Assembly (NCBI GenBank): GCA_023055355.1
Contig: JALJCS010000004.1
Coordinates: 20,672,244-20,736,243, forward strand
Reading direction: 5' to 3'
DNA length: 64,000 nucleotides
DNA from: Agelaius tricolor
Lineage: Eukaryota; Chordata; Aves; Passeriformes; Icteridae
Shown here piece after piece: positions 35,642 to 48,208 of the stretch (position 1 is the first letter of the stretch; every line of letters begins with the position of its first letter). The notes under the pieces are model-generated. The model did not search any database. It was not told where the DNA came from and was given only the letters and a program-made list of their open reading frames with translations. Both the position numbers and the translations under genes were made by a program.

Positions 35642-36391
35642 TATTTGATTTAAAAGTTGGTGCTAGCATTTCAATGACAAATGCTACCTATGGAACCTTT
35701 TCTAAAGCAAATTTCTTAAATAGTGGCTATTATTTTCTTCATTTTTCTCCTCTTTTGTCACTTCCAAAATATTTATTAGCTATAGACTGAAGTATTATAG
35801 TACCTGATCATACAGCCCAGAAGCCTGAGCACCACAGGCTTGCTACCAATGATTGAAATACCAGGAGAGGCTTTCTTTCCTAAAAAAAAAAATAAATTGT
35901 GCTCTCCAGTAGGAAATCTCTTCTGAAACCAGGGTGAAACTGAGTGAGAGGGACTGAGAAATACATGTTGAAACAGAAATCCTAAAGGAGAATAAAGTGC
36001 AATTTGTATATCAATACATATACCTCTGTGCTCTCCTTTCTAAAGATAGAATAAGTCCCTGGACTGAGGCATTTCTTCAATTTGATGGTAAAACTGCTGG
36101 AAAATACCCAAGAAATATTATCTGGGCATTAAAGAATTGGAAAGAAATTACATTAGATGCTCAGTTGTAGCTTTCATGAAGGGACAAAATTCAAACGGTA
36201 AGGTAACACAGTTAATATGTAAAGCTTTTGATCTGGGTGAAGAAAAATGTGACTTAGATTTAAGGACAGAACTTTTCTCAACTTCCTCATTAAAAAACTC
36301 AGAACACTTATTTTCCATAACACTTATCCAGGTCCAAGACCTCAACATTCCCCATTACAAATCATCTTATTTGAGCAAGTTGGAAGGTCAG
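35642..36391. other. Unique AT-rich sequence, no gene seen
   Basis: No recognisable gene or repeat. The plus ORF 36137-36397 (86 codons) has no known motif and runs into the CR1 end that follows. Confidence 0.5.
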
Positions 36392-36580
36392 TCATAGAAT
36401 CATAGAATATGCTGAGTTGGGAAGGACCTATCAGGATCATCAAGTCCAACTCCTGTCCCAGCACATATGGTGTGATTTCCAAAAATCACACCATATGCCC
36501 AAAAGCATTGTCCAAACACTTCTTGAACTCAAGTCAGGCTTGGTGCTGTGACCACTTTCCTGGGGAGCCTGTTCCTGGGC
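36392..36580 (-). mobile_element. CR1 LINE 3' end, antisense
   Basis: The terminal 190 bp of a CR1 on the minus strand. The left border is TCATAGAATCATAGAATA, the antisense of the CR1 tail, followed by GAGTTGGGAAGGACC, TCATCAAGTCCAACTCCTG and GTCAGGCTTGGTGCTGTGAC, all antisense to the end of the protein and the 3' UTR. It is 5'-truncated at about 36580. An inverted repeat inside is listed separately. Confidence 0.9.
36464..36497. repeat. Perfect 15-bp palindromic hairpin inside CR1
   Basis: CATATGGTGTGATTT (36464-36478), loop CCAA, AAATCACACCATATG (36483-36497). The right arm corresponds to normal CR1 sequence (AATCACACCAT). The left arm replaces the unrelated sequence expected in CR1. It therefore looks like a copy of the right arm made in reverse orientation, as in template-switch mutation during replication. 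Confidence 0.85.
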
Positions 36581-36833
36581 TCAGATTTTTTTCAGGACAT
36601 GGAGACTAGATTGTTGAAACTCTGGACTGGAGCAGTGGCCGGATGATAAAGAATGCCCAGGCTAGAGAAGCAAAGTCCAGCCAGCCTCCAGCCAGTCGGG
36701 CACTGCCTAGGCGCGAAACCCAGGCCCTGTGCCCAAGCGGTGTCTTGCTTGAGGGCAAGTGGCCGCAGGTAGAAAACTCCAAAGCTGCAGGACGCTGAAG
36801 AAAGGGCGACTCACGGCTTCTTGGGAAGGGAGA

Positions 36834-36839
36834 TTTATT
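36834..36839 (-). terminator. LTR polyadenylation signal, antisense
   Basis: AATAAA on the minus strand (TTTATT on plus) within the 36628-37241 LTR, followed in the LTR sense by a GT-rich and C-rich U5. Confidence 0.6.
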
Positions 36840-36901
36840 GGAAGGGAAGGTGACAGGTCGGGGAGCTAAAGTCGGAGCCCTGAGGCAGGGAAAAGCCTCA
36901 G

Positions 36902-36909
36902 GTTATATA
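36902..36909 (-). promoter_or_regulatory. LTR TATA box, antisense
   Basis: TATATAAC read on the minus strand, about 60 bp before the AATAAA of the same LTR. Placed as a U3 promoter that would direct transcription leftwards. Confidence 0.6.
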
Positions 36910-37247
36910 GGGAAAGGGCGGGGTTGGGAACAACAAATCAGGAGAGGGGTACAGAAGATACATTGAAGACTGACAACAGTAAAGAGCCAACGGGAAACAG
37001 TTGCGGGTGGGGCCCTGGCTCCTGAACCAATCACCCAACACCCCAGTCAGAAGCTTCTGGAAAAGGAGGCAGGGGTGCCGGGTGACAGGCAGGTGGCCAG
37101 GGGAGGGGAACAACAAGATACATTGGGAGAACCATGACAACGTGGGAGGGGTACAGAGATTGACATGTACTGGAACTTTCAGGCAGAACCATTAACATAA
37201 CAACTGGGGAAAACTGAACAAACACAGAACAAACCACAACACTGGAC

Positions 37248-40200
37248 TTTCAGCATATTAATTTCCCTGGGGAAGTTTGACAAGTGTGTGCTACCTCGAG
37301 TGCACTGCATTAACTGCTGTTGTTGCACTGATGAATACCTGGGACTCTTTAGCTCAAAATAGTCAGCCAGAGCTCCATTTGGCTGTTGAAGGGTGTCTTA
37401 TATCCCCTTGCATTGCCTTCCCTCTTGTGCTGCTCAAGACTGGGATGCTATAATCGTCCAGAGTAGTCTGATTCAACCACCTATGCCAATATTTGAGCAA
37501 TGATTGTGACTGAAACTACTTGTGGCTCCCATACCTTTATTTGATCTCAATGACCAGCCACAAAGAAAAGAGACCACACAACTGAACGGCAGGAGGGGGA
37601 TCAAGTGTTTGTAGGATCCACATGGTATTATGCAAGGACAAGAAGGAAAAGATTTAATAGATTTATGAGTTTCCTAACCAAAAACTGCCAGCACTGAGGA
37701 ACACGTATAATCTTCTTGTATAATGCAGCACTGAATGCTGCAAAAACAAAAAACCAAAAAACTTGAGAGGGAAGAGAGCATATGTAATAGGGATGCATGG
37801 AGAGAGTCAAAGAGAGGATGAAAAAGGAAAAAAGGTTAATGAAAGAAACAGAGGAAAACAAGAGACAATGATATGTGACTGATAAACTGTATCATTCTTA
37901 TTTTAAAATAAAATAGGCTAAGAAATTGTATCAGTTAATATATACACATAGATAAACATATACATACCCTGCCTTAATATGCAATGAACAGAGAGGGGTT
38001 GGCAGAATTTTAAAACAAAATACACTTATTAAATACATAACCAAGCAGCATCTGTTAATTTTTAAAGATGTCTGAAAGGCAGAAGAGAATGCTCTCCTTT
38101 ATCTGTATCTCATGGAAATCCTGGGGAACATTACCATACGAAATTAATAAAAAAGTTGCTGTCATTGGTATTTTTATAAATATGATAGAGGCTTTGTTAT
38201 CTAGGCAAGAGGTGTTTTTCTCCTATACTGATTTGGCCAGGCTCTAGTTAAGTGAAGCCTGAAACCACAGGCTTCAGTTTTTTCCAATTCAGCACATGCA
38301 TGGCACTCAACATATGCTATGATGGAGTATGGCTTGCTGAGTGGTAATCTTGAAAATCATGCCTACAGTATTCGCTCATGAGAATAATCCTTTTTGCTTA
38401 TCTATTTAAACTGATAAACACACTTAAACTTAAAAGCATGTCCTGCAGTCCTGTTTTGCTTGAGGAAATAAACCCTGCATAGAACAATAATAGTTTCAGG
38501 GACAGTTCTTTAAAGTAAAGTATGTTTCATACAACACGCAAATATCTTACCAAGAAAGCTGGTTAAACTTAGGTAGCCTGATGTTTGCCAAACTACCCCT
38601 GTGGGGAGGAGACACTTGGGAATGTCCCAGTATTAATTATGAAGTTGAGGGACAAGTAACAAACCCCAGGGGAAAAAAAAAAAAAAAGCTTGAGGCTATT
38701 TTGGGCTTTATTTTATGTACTGTGGTAATTTTTATTAGCAATAGTCCACTGTGTTGTTTTTACATGGGCTTCCTGGGCTCTTTGACACACCAGGGGCATC
38801 CTATCCTCAGGCTATCCTGCTGCAGACCCTGTTGGCCATGATTATGTGCCAAATTGTCTCATGCAGGTAGATCCATATCTGCATCATAAGCATTTTCCAT
38901 GGTACGGCCTCAGCAGGCTGGTCTTGCCAACAAAAGTGTTTTGTTTCCAGACATCTCTTTCTACCTTTCAAGTCAGCTATTTCCTTGAGAAAGGCCATGT
39001 CGCAGATGACCAAGGCCAGCTGCTGGGCTTGGACTCTTCTCTCAAGTTTGATCCCACCTGTGCCTCAGTGGATGAAATCTGACTAAAAGAGCAGCTCAAA
39101 GCCTGGGTGAATGAGATCCATAGGCATATTTGCTTCCCACCAGTTAGGGATCTTCAATCCAAGGCTTGGTGATGTCTTTTGGACATATATCTATCCTATG
39201 CCCCTCCAGAACTTTCTGTTAATGTGAACACCAGGATACAAAGTCTGGAAAAGGCCAGCAGTCACAGTGTTTTGGGCTAATACTATCTACATATTCAGTA
39301 GGATAGGGAGAAAATCAGCTCCTATGCATGGATAAAAAAACCCAAGGAAATTGTTGAAATACAATGGAAGAAGGGTAATAGGCATATATTTTAAGTGTCC
39401 TGTGAAAGCTGTGAACACTGATTCGTATCTCTCAGGCTACAGTTTTATATAATCTGAGATAAAATAATTTAGCTATGTGCTGACTTTCTGCTGCTCAACT
39501 GCTTTTGTCTTCTAGTAGCTGTCAGGCCCCTGTCCTCCAGCTTCAGCCCCCCACTTCTGCTTCCATCCTCTGCTTTTGCATTGCCTTTTCTCCCAAATGC
39601 CAGAGGTCTGCCACAGTGTTGTTCTTGTGTGGGAGGAGGACTGTGTGGCCATTCAGTGCTTGTTTGGTTGCACTTCAACAAACACAAGCCATTTTGACCA
39701 TGGTGTCTTTAGATGGTGTGTCTAGTTTTAGACCACCGCAGTGATGTCTGTGCTACTACACTTGGGAGCTGAGATCCATGTCACTGACAAAACTTATTTG
39801 TGCTGAAGCCAGTATATCAGAAAGAAGTGTACTTTGGCTTGGTCACTAAGCATTTTATGTGCAGTATTTTTACAGGAATTTCGTAACACAGCTAGAAAGG
39901 GACACAAAATGTTGGGGTAAAAAAACCAGATACTCCTCTCGCTATTATTTTCAGACAACTGTGTCAGATCTTTATAAGCTCAACCAATCATCTTCAGCTG
40001 CCAAAAGTCCATCAAAGTTTGCCTGCATGAGATGGTTATGCGAGTCTTGCTCTGTCTACTTCAAAGCATTATTTAGTCAAGACAAAAGAAATTAGGATCC
40101 ACCTTGTCCCACCCCTCTCTAACTTCCTTCCGTCAGAGGAAACAAAGCATTTTTCACCTTTACAGGTTGCTACTTCACCCTAAGTCACTTGTGCTCTATT

Positions 40201-43200
40201 GCTGTTTGCTGTTTGGGAAAACTTCTGTGAAATTTCTTGTAACCCCATGGACACATTTTTCCCCAGTCAGCACGGAGAAGTCAGCTGCTTCTTGTACTCC
40301 CTTTCAGTCATTCCCTTAGTGGTAATTGCAGGTATATTCCTCCTTCACTCTTTATTACTCTGTTTTTTTGGCTTTAATCTCCAAGAAGCAGATACTTCCT
40401 CCACTACTGTCTTTTCAAGGTGTCTAGCACAATGGCACAGTGTTTTCCATGGACCTAGGCATCTCTGACTCCTGTAAGTACACTGTAAATTTAATTCACT
40501 CCAGGGGCATGTTGGATTTATGGCCTCAAAAACTTCAGCATGAACTGCTCAATATCTGTAAATCCTGGGCATGGACTACAGCACATGTTCTACCACAATA
40601 ATAATAATAATTTGTAGCACAATTATGGTTTTCCTTTCCCAAAAGCAACAGAGAGGGGTTCACTCTGTGGCTTCATGCTGAAGAGATGTTTTTAACAGAA
40701 AGAAAATATTTTCTCCAACTGTCAAAAGTTTGTTCCTGACCTATATTTTACTTTCTCTTGGGGTTCCTTCGTTTTAAATATGGAAATAAATATGCATAGG
40801 TTTTGCAATATATAGCAGAATTTAAAAAGTAAGAAATTTTTTTCCTCTGCAGATACTTGCCAGCCCTGTGTGGTTAATTATTATCACAGTGAAAAAGCAT
40901 GAGTTGATAACATTACAGTCCAAGCTGCACTATAAGAACAAGAAAATAATGACCAGATTTAAAAATATTATTCTTAACAGGCCACAAAGAATGTCTTGAT
41001 CTGCCTTTGTACAATTATTTAAAGTTTGTCCATGCTGATTCAGACTGGTTTCCCACCTATAGCTCTAGGTACAATTTCAGGTACCACTTTTTAAAAATGA
41101 ACATAGAAGTGACTAATTTTTATTGGGTTCTGTGACCCCAAGAAATGTTACATTAGATTCAAATGCTGAAAATGCTGAAAACTTGTTACTTAAGGTAAAA
41201 CAAAAAAGAGACCTGCTTCCTGAACTACTTTTCCCACAGTTTTCCTTTTAAGTGAAAAAAATGTATTATCTCTTACAGACAAAAGGCATTCCTTAGCTAA
41301 AACATCTCTGTTTTTTTAAAAAAAGCACCACCATATCTTCTTGGTGGCATCCAAAGACAATGCCAAGAAGGTGAGATTTGAAAGGTGGGGACTGGCTCTG
41401 CAAAAGAAAAAGGGTTCTATCGGAGAGCAGAGCTGAGCACATCTAGGTTTGACATGTTAAATTATGTTTGAATTTTGCCTTTTTTTTATTTTTTCACTTT
41501 TTTTTTTTTTTTAAGTAAGCTTGCTCTAGCAATCATATTGTGGTCCCTTGCTTGGCACAGAGTTGGATTTTCCTCCTCATCAGGGCTTGCAGGGCAGTGG
41601 GAAGGCTGGAAGGCATCTTTGAGGCTCAGCTGGATCAAGGCTCAGCTGGGAGCCTTGAATCATCTTGTCTGTGTCTAAATTAGAACTTTCTAAGAAAGGA
41701 GATGAAGGCCGAACAAAGTACAACAATTAATAACTCAATTGTTGGTTCTCATCTTCTTCCACTCTCTCAGCTCATTCCTCTCACAAAGCCATACAGTTAC
41801 ATTTGACAGTGACCTGAAATACGGATTCACATAGCTTATATCTTGTCTGTCACCAGGATTTAAATATTTCAGGCCTTGGCAGCACAGCTGGTTCCTCACT
41901 GATTAGAGCCTGATGAGGCTGGTTTGCTAACAGGGACAGGTTTTATTCATGGCCCTTCAGGTTCTCTGTTTCCCATCTTTAGCCCTTTATTTGCTCTGGG
42001 TAATAGCTGACTTTTTAAACTGCGCTGAGAAGGACTGCAAGAACAGTCCTATTGTGCACAATGAATGGAGCCCTGGTCTCTCCCCTTCCCTGTCTGTTAC
42101 GGGAAGGGAAGCCTCTTTAGTCCTTAGACAGACAAAAGAGACATTATCTTTCTTTTAGATTATTACTACTTGAAAAGATTATCTCAGAGCTGTACAAGAC
42201 ACTCATGGCAGGTTTCATATATGAAAACCTGCTCTCTGTGTAACTTATGCCCTGTCTTTCAGGGAAACTAGAAATAAAGACTGCAAAAAGTATTTGAAAT
42301 CTGCTGGGAAGAAATCCTTTGGGTAACTGGATTTATTGATTCATTGAATACTTTGGCACTTGAAGGGTCACCAAATAACTCAGATGCGAAACTGATATAA
42401 TGGATCAACGGGTAAAAATATACAGAAAGGCAAAGAGGGCAAAAGAAGTTGTACTTTTTATGTATGGGTGTCTTTCAGTGGATGCTTTCTAGCTGGACTA
42501 CACTTTCTGGCAAACATCGTGTGGTGGTAAGGGTACACCTTACGGTATTGCATTATAGACAGACTGTCAAACCAGAGTGGACCTGCCAGTTATCAAAGGA
42601 AATGATAGCCAGCTGGATCATTTGGGCCATTTTTCATGGTCAAAGTGAGAATTTAAGCCCTGTTGGGGGATTTCTCTGGGTGATTAAAAAAGCAGGAAAA
42701 GGCCGATTCTTGTCTCACCATTTTGGAGCTGGGTTGTGAAGTAGTGAGACTGAAATTCTGAGGTACTCAGGACTCCCCAGCCCTGGAGGCTTCTCAGAGG
42801 ACATAAATCTCATCTCCCAGTCAAGCTGAAGCAAGTATGAACCATGGTACTGACCAGCAGCAAACTTGTCATATAGGATCACAATAAATCCTGAGCCTCT
42901 TCTATCTTCCCACAGGTAAGGGGGCAAGGGATAAGAAGGGCCCCCACATTCAGGACTTTGGGACACTAACAGAGCTGATCATTAAGATGATAGTGATAAA
43001 TGCAAGCTTTTACTGCATTTGCTGCATTCTGAGCTGTCTTCAGCTTCAAAAACAATATATAGGTAGAGCACAACCCCAGAACATCCATATAATAGTCTGT
43101 TCATAACACGACACATAGCACAGCTAGTGATTATGAACAGTATGTCTATATTTCAGTGCTGCACTAACCAGTCTTAATAAACATTGCCTGGCTTATCTCT

Positions 43201-43380
43201 TGGAAATTAAAAAAGTGATTGATGTGCTTCTGAACTAGCATTTCATTTGAGACAAAGTTTTCACTGACTGATAAATACACCAGACTTGCTCTGGCATTCC
43301 AGCTTATCTCAACTTCATAGGAATAATGCTGGAGAAATGTCTCCTCAGCCTTTAGGAGAAAAAGCAGGAAGATAGTTCTG
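37248..43380. other. Unique sequence without recognised repeats or genes
   Basis: Six kilobases with no CR1, LTR or gene that I recognise. Low-complexity features are an A-run at 38673-38687, an (AAT)n run at 40597-40611, a T-run at 41498-41512 and a doubled AGGCTCAGCTGG (41621-41649). The plus ORF 40199-40468 encodes a hydrophobic run (PLVVIAGIFLLHSLLLCFF) but has no other sign of being a gene, and the plus ORF 42449-42739 is unremarkable. Confidence 0.5.
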
Positions 43381-43450
43381 AGGCTTATCAGCCCATAAGA
43401 TATGAGGCTTATAAGCCCATAGACTAGAGTCTATGCAGCCCATAAGTCTT
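43381..43450. repeat. Short degenerate minisatellite, 2-3 units
   Basis: AGGCTTAT(C/A)AGCCCATA occurs at 43381 and 43405 and, shortened to GCAGCCCATAAG, at 43435. Units are about 24-31 bp. A palindrome AGACTAGAGTCT (about 43421-43432) sits between units two and three. Confidence 0.7.
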
Positions 43451-44389
43451 ACTGGTAATCTTCAGTAAAAACAGATGCATTGCTAATGTTTTTAAGGTTA
43501 ACTGCAGACGCTTTTCAGCACAGCACCGAAAGCATCCTAATTTCCTTTTCTCAGAATGCTTGTTGTTCCCCTGGGTTTTCCCAAATCCTCTTCTATAAAC
43601 CAGTGCAGGGGCTGAGCAACCAAGAGGGAAAATCCAGGGAGATTAAACCAATTCAGGACCCTACAGTGCAGGACTCAACTCAAAGGTGACCTTACTTTTT
43701 CCCAAATGTAGTTTCTAATTGTCTAATCACGCAGCTATAATGTCAGTCAGTGCTTTGATTTTTTTTTCAGGATCTGTTTTATAAGAATTTAAAACACTAA
43801 GAATAGCTCTTAGAGATAATTTATGCAAGGGTTAAATGTGGTAGACACAGCTTGAGAGTTTTAATATTCTATTCTTTACCCAAGGCAATAGACAGCTTCT
43901 TCAGAGTCATTCCATTCTAATGTGAAAATGCTGAAAGTAATTAGCCTGAGTCCTATGTGTATTAAAGTATTTAGGAGAAAAAACTTTGGAAAAAGTGACT
44001 TTTCATAAGCAGCTGCCAAATATTTTATAAAAGTTAGAATTACTAGTACTATAAGAAGATTTATTTTTTTAAAGCATAGGCATTAAAACATACAATTGCA
44101 GAAAAGTATTTAGGTGTGCTAAACGTTTTTTTTTAACATTTCAGCAGAGGAATGGACACTGCAACAGCATCCACAGAAATACCTATGGCCAAAACCTATG
44201 TTAAATAGAAGTCCGTGTGAGAAGAGTTTACATTTTTGTTAAAAAAGACAAACTATTATGTTCAGAAGAGCTGAAACACCCTTTCTATTTTTAAAATAAT
44301 AGCCTGAAGGGTTCTGAAGAATTGCTTAGCTGTCATTGTTACTTAGAGGAGAAAATATTTCTTGGGCTCCAAATATCAAATATGTTTCG
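43451..44389. other. Unique sequence, no gene seen
   Basis: No recognisable gene or mobile element. Confidence 0.5.
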
Positions 44390-45010
44390 TTAGTCTTGTG
44401 TATTGCACTGGGTTCACATTTTTCTCTTCCTTCTTAAAATGCGATAAAGAGACAGCATTTTTCTGTTTCTTCACCCTTTGTTGCAGACTAAATGTACAGA
44501 CTATTTAATGCTGTTTTATTTATAGATTTCAATTCCCTCCAAGAGGAGGGAATTAAATCTGTAAATAATATTTACATGCCCTCTGATGCCTGCAGTATGC
44601 CCACTGGCTGTTTATGGCCAGAAAGTTAGTATTCTGATAGAGATTAGGCATAAATAAGAACCAGACCCTGCATGACTTCAATCACTGGAGGAGGGCGTCT
44701 AAATTAAATGTATGCTATAAAAAGACTCCAGCATTAGTCACGTCTGCCTGATGACATAAGGTAATGTCTGCTTAATTAAATATTATCAATTCTCTTAAAA
44801 TATTCTGCCACCTAATGAAGCCAGTTACCACCTGTTTGCATATTTGACTTCTCTGGCTTTTGAGCCTCTTTATCCTGCACATGCTGTCACTGAAAGGCAG
44901 AAGGCAGAGCCAAGGCTGCTCATGGAGGAAGCTAGCTTTCTCAATCATCACCTGCCAATTTTATCAAAGTTAGCATTAAGCATGATGTCAAAAGGCTAAT
45001 AACAAGTATA
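44390..45010. promoter_or_regulatory. Candidate conserved noncoding element
   Basis: A repeat-free stretch dense in homeodomain-type motifs (TTAATTAAAT near 44770, CTAATGAAG, TAATTA-like cores), an octamer-like TTTGCATAT (44836-44844), AP-1/CRE-like TGACATAA and several CACCTG boxes. This style of sequence is common in developmental enhancers in gene deserts. The call is by impression only, since without alignment to other vertebrates it cannot be established. The hairpin at 44524-44560 is inside it. Confidence 0.25.
44524..44560. repeat. Hairpin with 16-17-bp stem
   Basis: AGATTTCAATTCCCTCC (44524-44540) pairs with GGAGGGAATTAAATCT (44545-44560) around loop AAGA, with a single one-base bulge. 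A four-base loop and near-perfect stem would make a stable RNA or cruciform structure. Confidence 0.75.
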
Positions 45011-48000
45011 TCAGTCTCCTTTTAATGCCTGCGTTTTCTCTACACAAAGAAAGAAAACATGAAACAAGAAAATTAGGCACGCTTTTAAATCACAGGGTGC
45101 TTTGTCTTGCAGCTCTGTCTTGTTAATACTTGAGGTAGTGCATAAACATCTCCCTGGCTAATGTAAGAGCTGCCAAATGACCACAGGGATACTAATTATA
45201 GGAAGAAGTAATTGTTCAGATAAAAAAAAAAAGTTAAGAGGATGTAAATATTGTAATTGTATTTAGTCATATGGGGAAAACAGGGATCATCTGCCAGAAG
45301 CACACAGCTTCTCTTGAGTTCATAGTAGGGATCCAAACTTCTCTGTGGTTTGGGCCATTTTTGACCACTGGAATGTTCACCTTTACCCGTTTGCATTTAC
45401 ACACATATCTTGGACTGCTCTCTCTGCTGTCTCTGCTTTTCAGTGGAATTGTGGCTTTCTGCACTGAAAAAAAGCCCAAGGGAAATGGACTCCTAGAAGA
45501 CTCTCCCAGTGTGCAGATATCCAGAAGACAGATTATATAAATAGGCAAAGTGATTTAGAGACACACAGGTCCCTCCTTTGGTGTCTGGGGTACAAAAGGA
45601 CTGCAGTGTCTCCTAGGAATGTGAAGTCTGTGGGGAGTAGTTGAACCAGGAATGTTTTGCTTTTTCATATGTATAATATAATCCATTGAAGTGGTTGTTT
45701 GAACAAAATTGGATATGAACTGAGCTGAAATGTAAAGACTAATCTAGTATGTCTGAGAAGATTAGCTGAACAGATTGGTTGGGATTTTAAAACTTACAAG
45801 ACAGGCTGACAAAATTTCCAACATGGCAGTTAATTCTGATCTTCATTTTACTCTATGCTCATAGACAGGTTGCTAGCCAGGTCACCATATTTTCTACTTA
45901 TATCCTGCAAAAGTACCCCGCTCGTGCATACGTGCACACAAGATTGGGAAGCGAGGGGCAACACAGATGATTTTGGATGTTCTTTGAAAAGGACAGAATT
46001 ACCAGAGAAAAGTTAAATGTGAGAAATGCATGTTCATCTGAGGGCAAAATTGAATCCTAGAGATATTTGAACTCAGTGTGTAGTGCTACACCAATGCTTA
46101 GATTTTTCTCAGTTTGAGTTGGGAGTTGCTTTATTCCCTTCTTTTTTGATATTCTGTTGTCACAGACTGGGACTGTGGAGGGTTGTTAACACACATGCTC
46201 ATACCTTTCTACCAACCAAGCCCAATAGCAGTGAAATGTTAACTGCTAATCTTAGAATGTCTTATGTACACGGAGAACATCTGTACATTTATTGTAGTAG
46301 TGTAGTGTTTACATAAATCTTGTCAATGTACTATACACATACATTACACGTGTAGTCTTTATATTTAAATTTGTGCTTGCTTGAATATAAATATCAATGC
46401 AAAATGTAATATTTTATATAAACACATATTTTACTGCTGTATATATTGTGTGTATACAGAATTTGTTAGGAGACAGATACCAAATGCATTTTTAAAGACG
46501 GTCTTACTTGGTAAGATGAGAGCTCACATGACATTCTGAATGGCTTAACAAACTGGTAATGGGATACAAACCTTTACAACTCCACATCACAGCTTCAGAT
46601 CCAGTCAAAGGCAGAAGTGATCAAAAATTATCAGTGTCCTGATAGTTCAGTGATGAGAAAGATTGAGATTGCTTGCCTTGGTCCCTACAGCTGTGTGTCT
46701 CCCGGAGCTCAGCACTGCTGGCATTCAGCAGTGCACAAAACCAGCATTAGCTACCCCCAGGTGTCCCTGGCAGGGAAGGGGTTGTGCCCCATGGGCCTCC
46801 AGTGATGGCTAAGACAGGCATTATCTAGATTTTATGGTTTTGGTTGAATATTTTTAATATTTGTTTTGTTTTGGATATTTTTAATACATGCATGAGTTTT
46901 ATTGTCATTCATTATCATTTATCCATCTTTGGATCTGACAGAGCTGCTGCTGATGTGCCTGGATTAACTGGGCAAGAAGTACTTATTCAAGAAACTTGTT
47001 TTACAGTTCTGGCTGGTTTGGTGTAGGATACTTACAAAGAGATCGAAGGTGACTGCAGTGTTATCAGGTTGACTGAGGTAATATGTACCTCCATACAGGA
47101 AAGTCAGAGAAAGAAAAACACCCCCTAGCAGAGAGAAAGGTGTTGCACCTTGCCCTCATTTGCGCTGGTGGAAACCTCAAGACTGACTTTCTTTTCTTTC
47201 CTCTGTTATACGCCCCCTCAAGAATGAAGAGGCATTTTGATATTTATCACACTTAACTGTAATAGCTATAGTGCAAAGAAAATACACAGAGTGTGACTTC
47301 TGCGGTTCTATGTAAGAGAATAGGATATTCTGGCAACACCAAATAGGCAAACCGACACGTGGCTTATGGCAAAGCATCACTACCTGATGTAGTTGTGAAG
47401 GTAAGGAGAGGGCACACACAGGTTTTCCCTGATGTAAGTGACGTGGTGTCTGGACCCACATATCCACAGTACAGAGCCTGTGCCAAAGTGACAGCATGCG
47501 TGCAAGGTAATGCAGAGTCAGTGCACTGCAAGCCTTACTGCTCCTAAAAATGCAGGTATCCATGCCCTGCTGGGATGCAATGCAGCCATCCTATGGATGA
47601 AGCCATGGTGGGGCTGCATCCTTTCCTTTCATTCAATTACCAGAAAGAAGTCTTGTTCTTTTTACTGCATTGCCTGCATATTTATTCATCTCTATGGCAT
47701 CTGACTGCTTTACCTATGTTGAGACACCCAAATTCTTAATTAGACAGATCAAACAATTATACTTGCTGCCTGAGGGTTTAGCTGTTAGCTCCAAGATCAA
47801 GATTTAATCAGTGAGAATGCCTGAACAAAGAGCTATCTTGTTGCTGCTGCTGATTGTTATGTTTGTATGAGCAATCTCCAAAAGTTGGCAAAATCCTGTT
47901 CTATACAGACTTGGTTTTCATCAGCACTTGGTTTCCCATGACTGTATTTGCTTCCCAACTGCCAGTCTCTGTCTTGATTAATCAGGGCTTTTTAGCCTTA

Positions 48001-48208
48001 TTTTTTTTATGTTTTACATTAGTATAATTTCATCACATTAAAGATAATTTCACCACCGCTTTCCAAAGCACTACTCCTAAAAAAAAAGGAATTTAATAAA
48101 TCTGAATGTTCAGGTGTTTTTGTCATTATTGTTCTATCTGTCTGTACATGGACTGCATGAAAGAAAATCAGCTAGATGATGTAATGAACAAAGAGACATG
48201 CTTAGCTT
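45011..48208. other. Unique sequence with one exon-like segment
   Basis: No supported gene or mobile element. 45444-45540 is exon-like and listed separately. 46320-46460 is very AT-rich with ATA and GTGTATA stretches. The minus ORF 47177-47563 (128 codons) has no recognisable domain. Confidence 0.5.
45444..45540 (+). other. Candidate terminal coding exon
   Basis: A very strong acceptor-like tract (CTCTCTCTGCTGTCTCTGCTTTTCAG in composition, AG at 45442-45443) precedes an open segment that ends at TAA (45538-45540) and includes EKKPKGNGLLEDSPSVQISR, a hydrophilic tail-like peptide. I do not recognise the protein. No polyadenylation signal is visible close downstream, and no upstream exon can be paired with it. 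It may well be chance. Confidence 0.15.

Larger units (their letters stand above)
36628..37241 (-). mobile_element. Solo LTR, ERVK-like, antisense
   Basis: A 614-bp long terminal repeat on the minus strand, reading TGTTGTGGTTTG...CCACTGCTCCA in its own direction. It is flanked by perfect copies of CTGGAC (36622-36627 and 37242-37247), a 6-bp target duplication. TATATAA is antisense at 36902-36909 and AATAAA antisense at 36834-36839. Internal imperfect repeats share AACAACAA...AGATACATTG (about 36928 and 37107). Two intact duplication copies and a clean TG...CA suggest a fairly young insertion. No retroviral coding region is present. Resembles the LTR at 33994-34645 in plan and in several blocks. 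Confidence 0.92.

Noticed and set aside
40199..40468. ORF with a hydrophobic, membrane-like run
   Set aside because: T-rich DNA encodes leucine and phenylalanine runs by chance; nothing else supports a gene.
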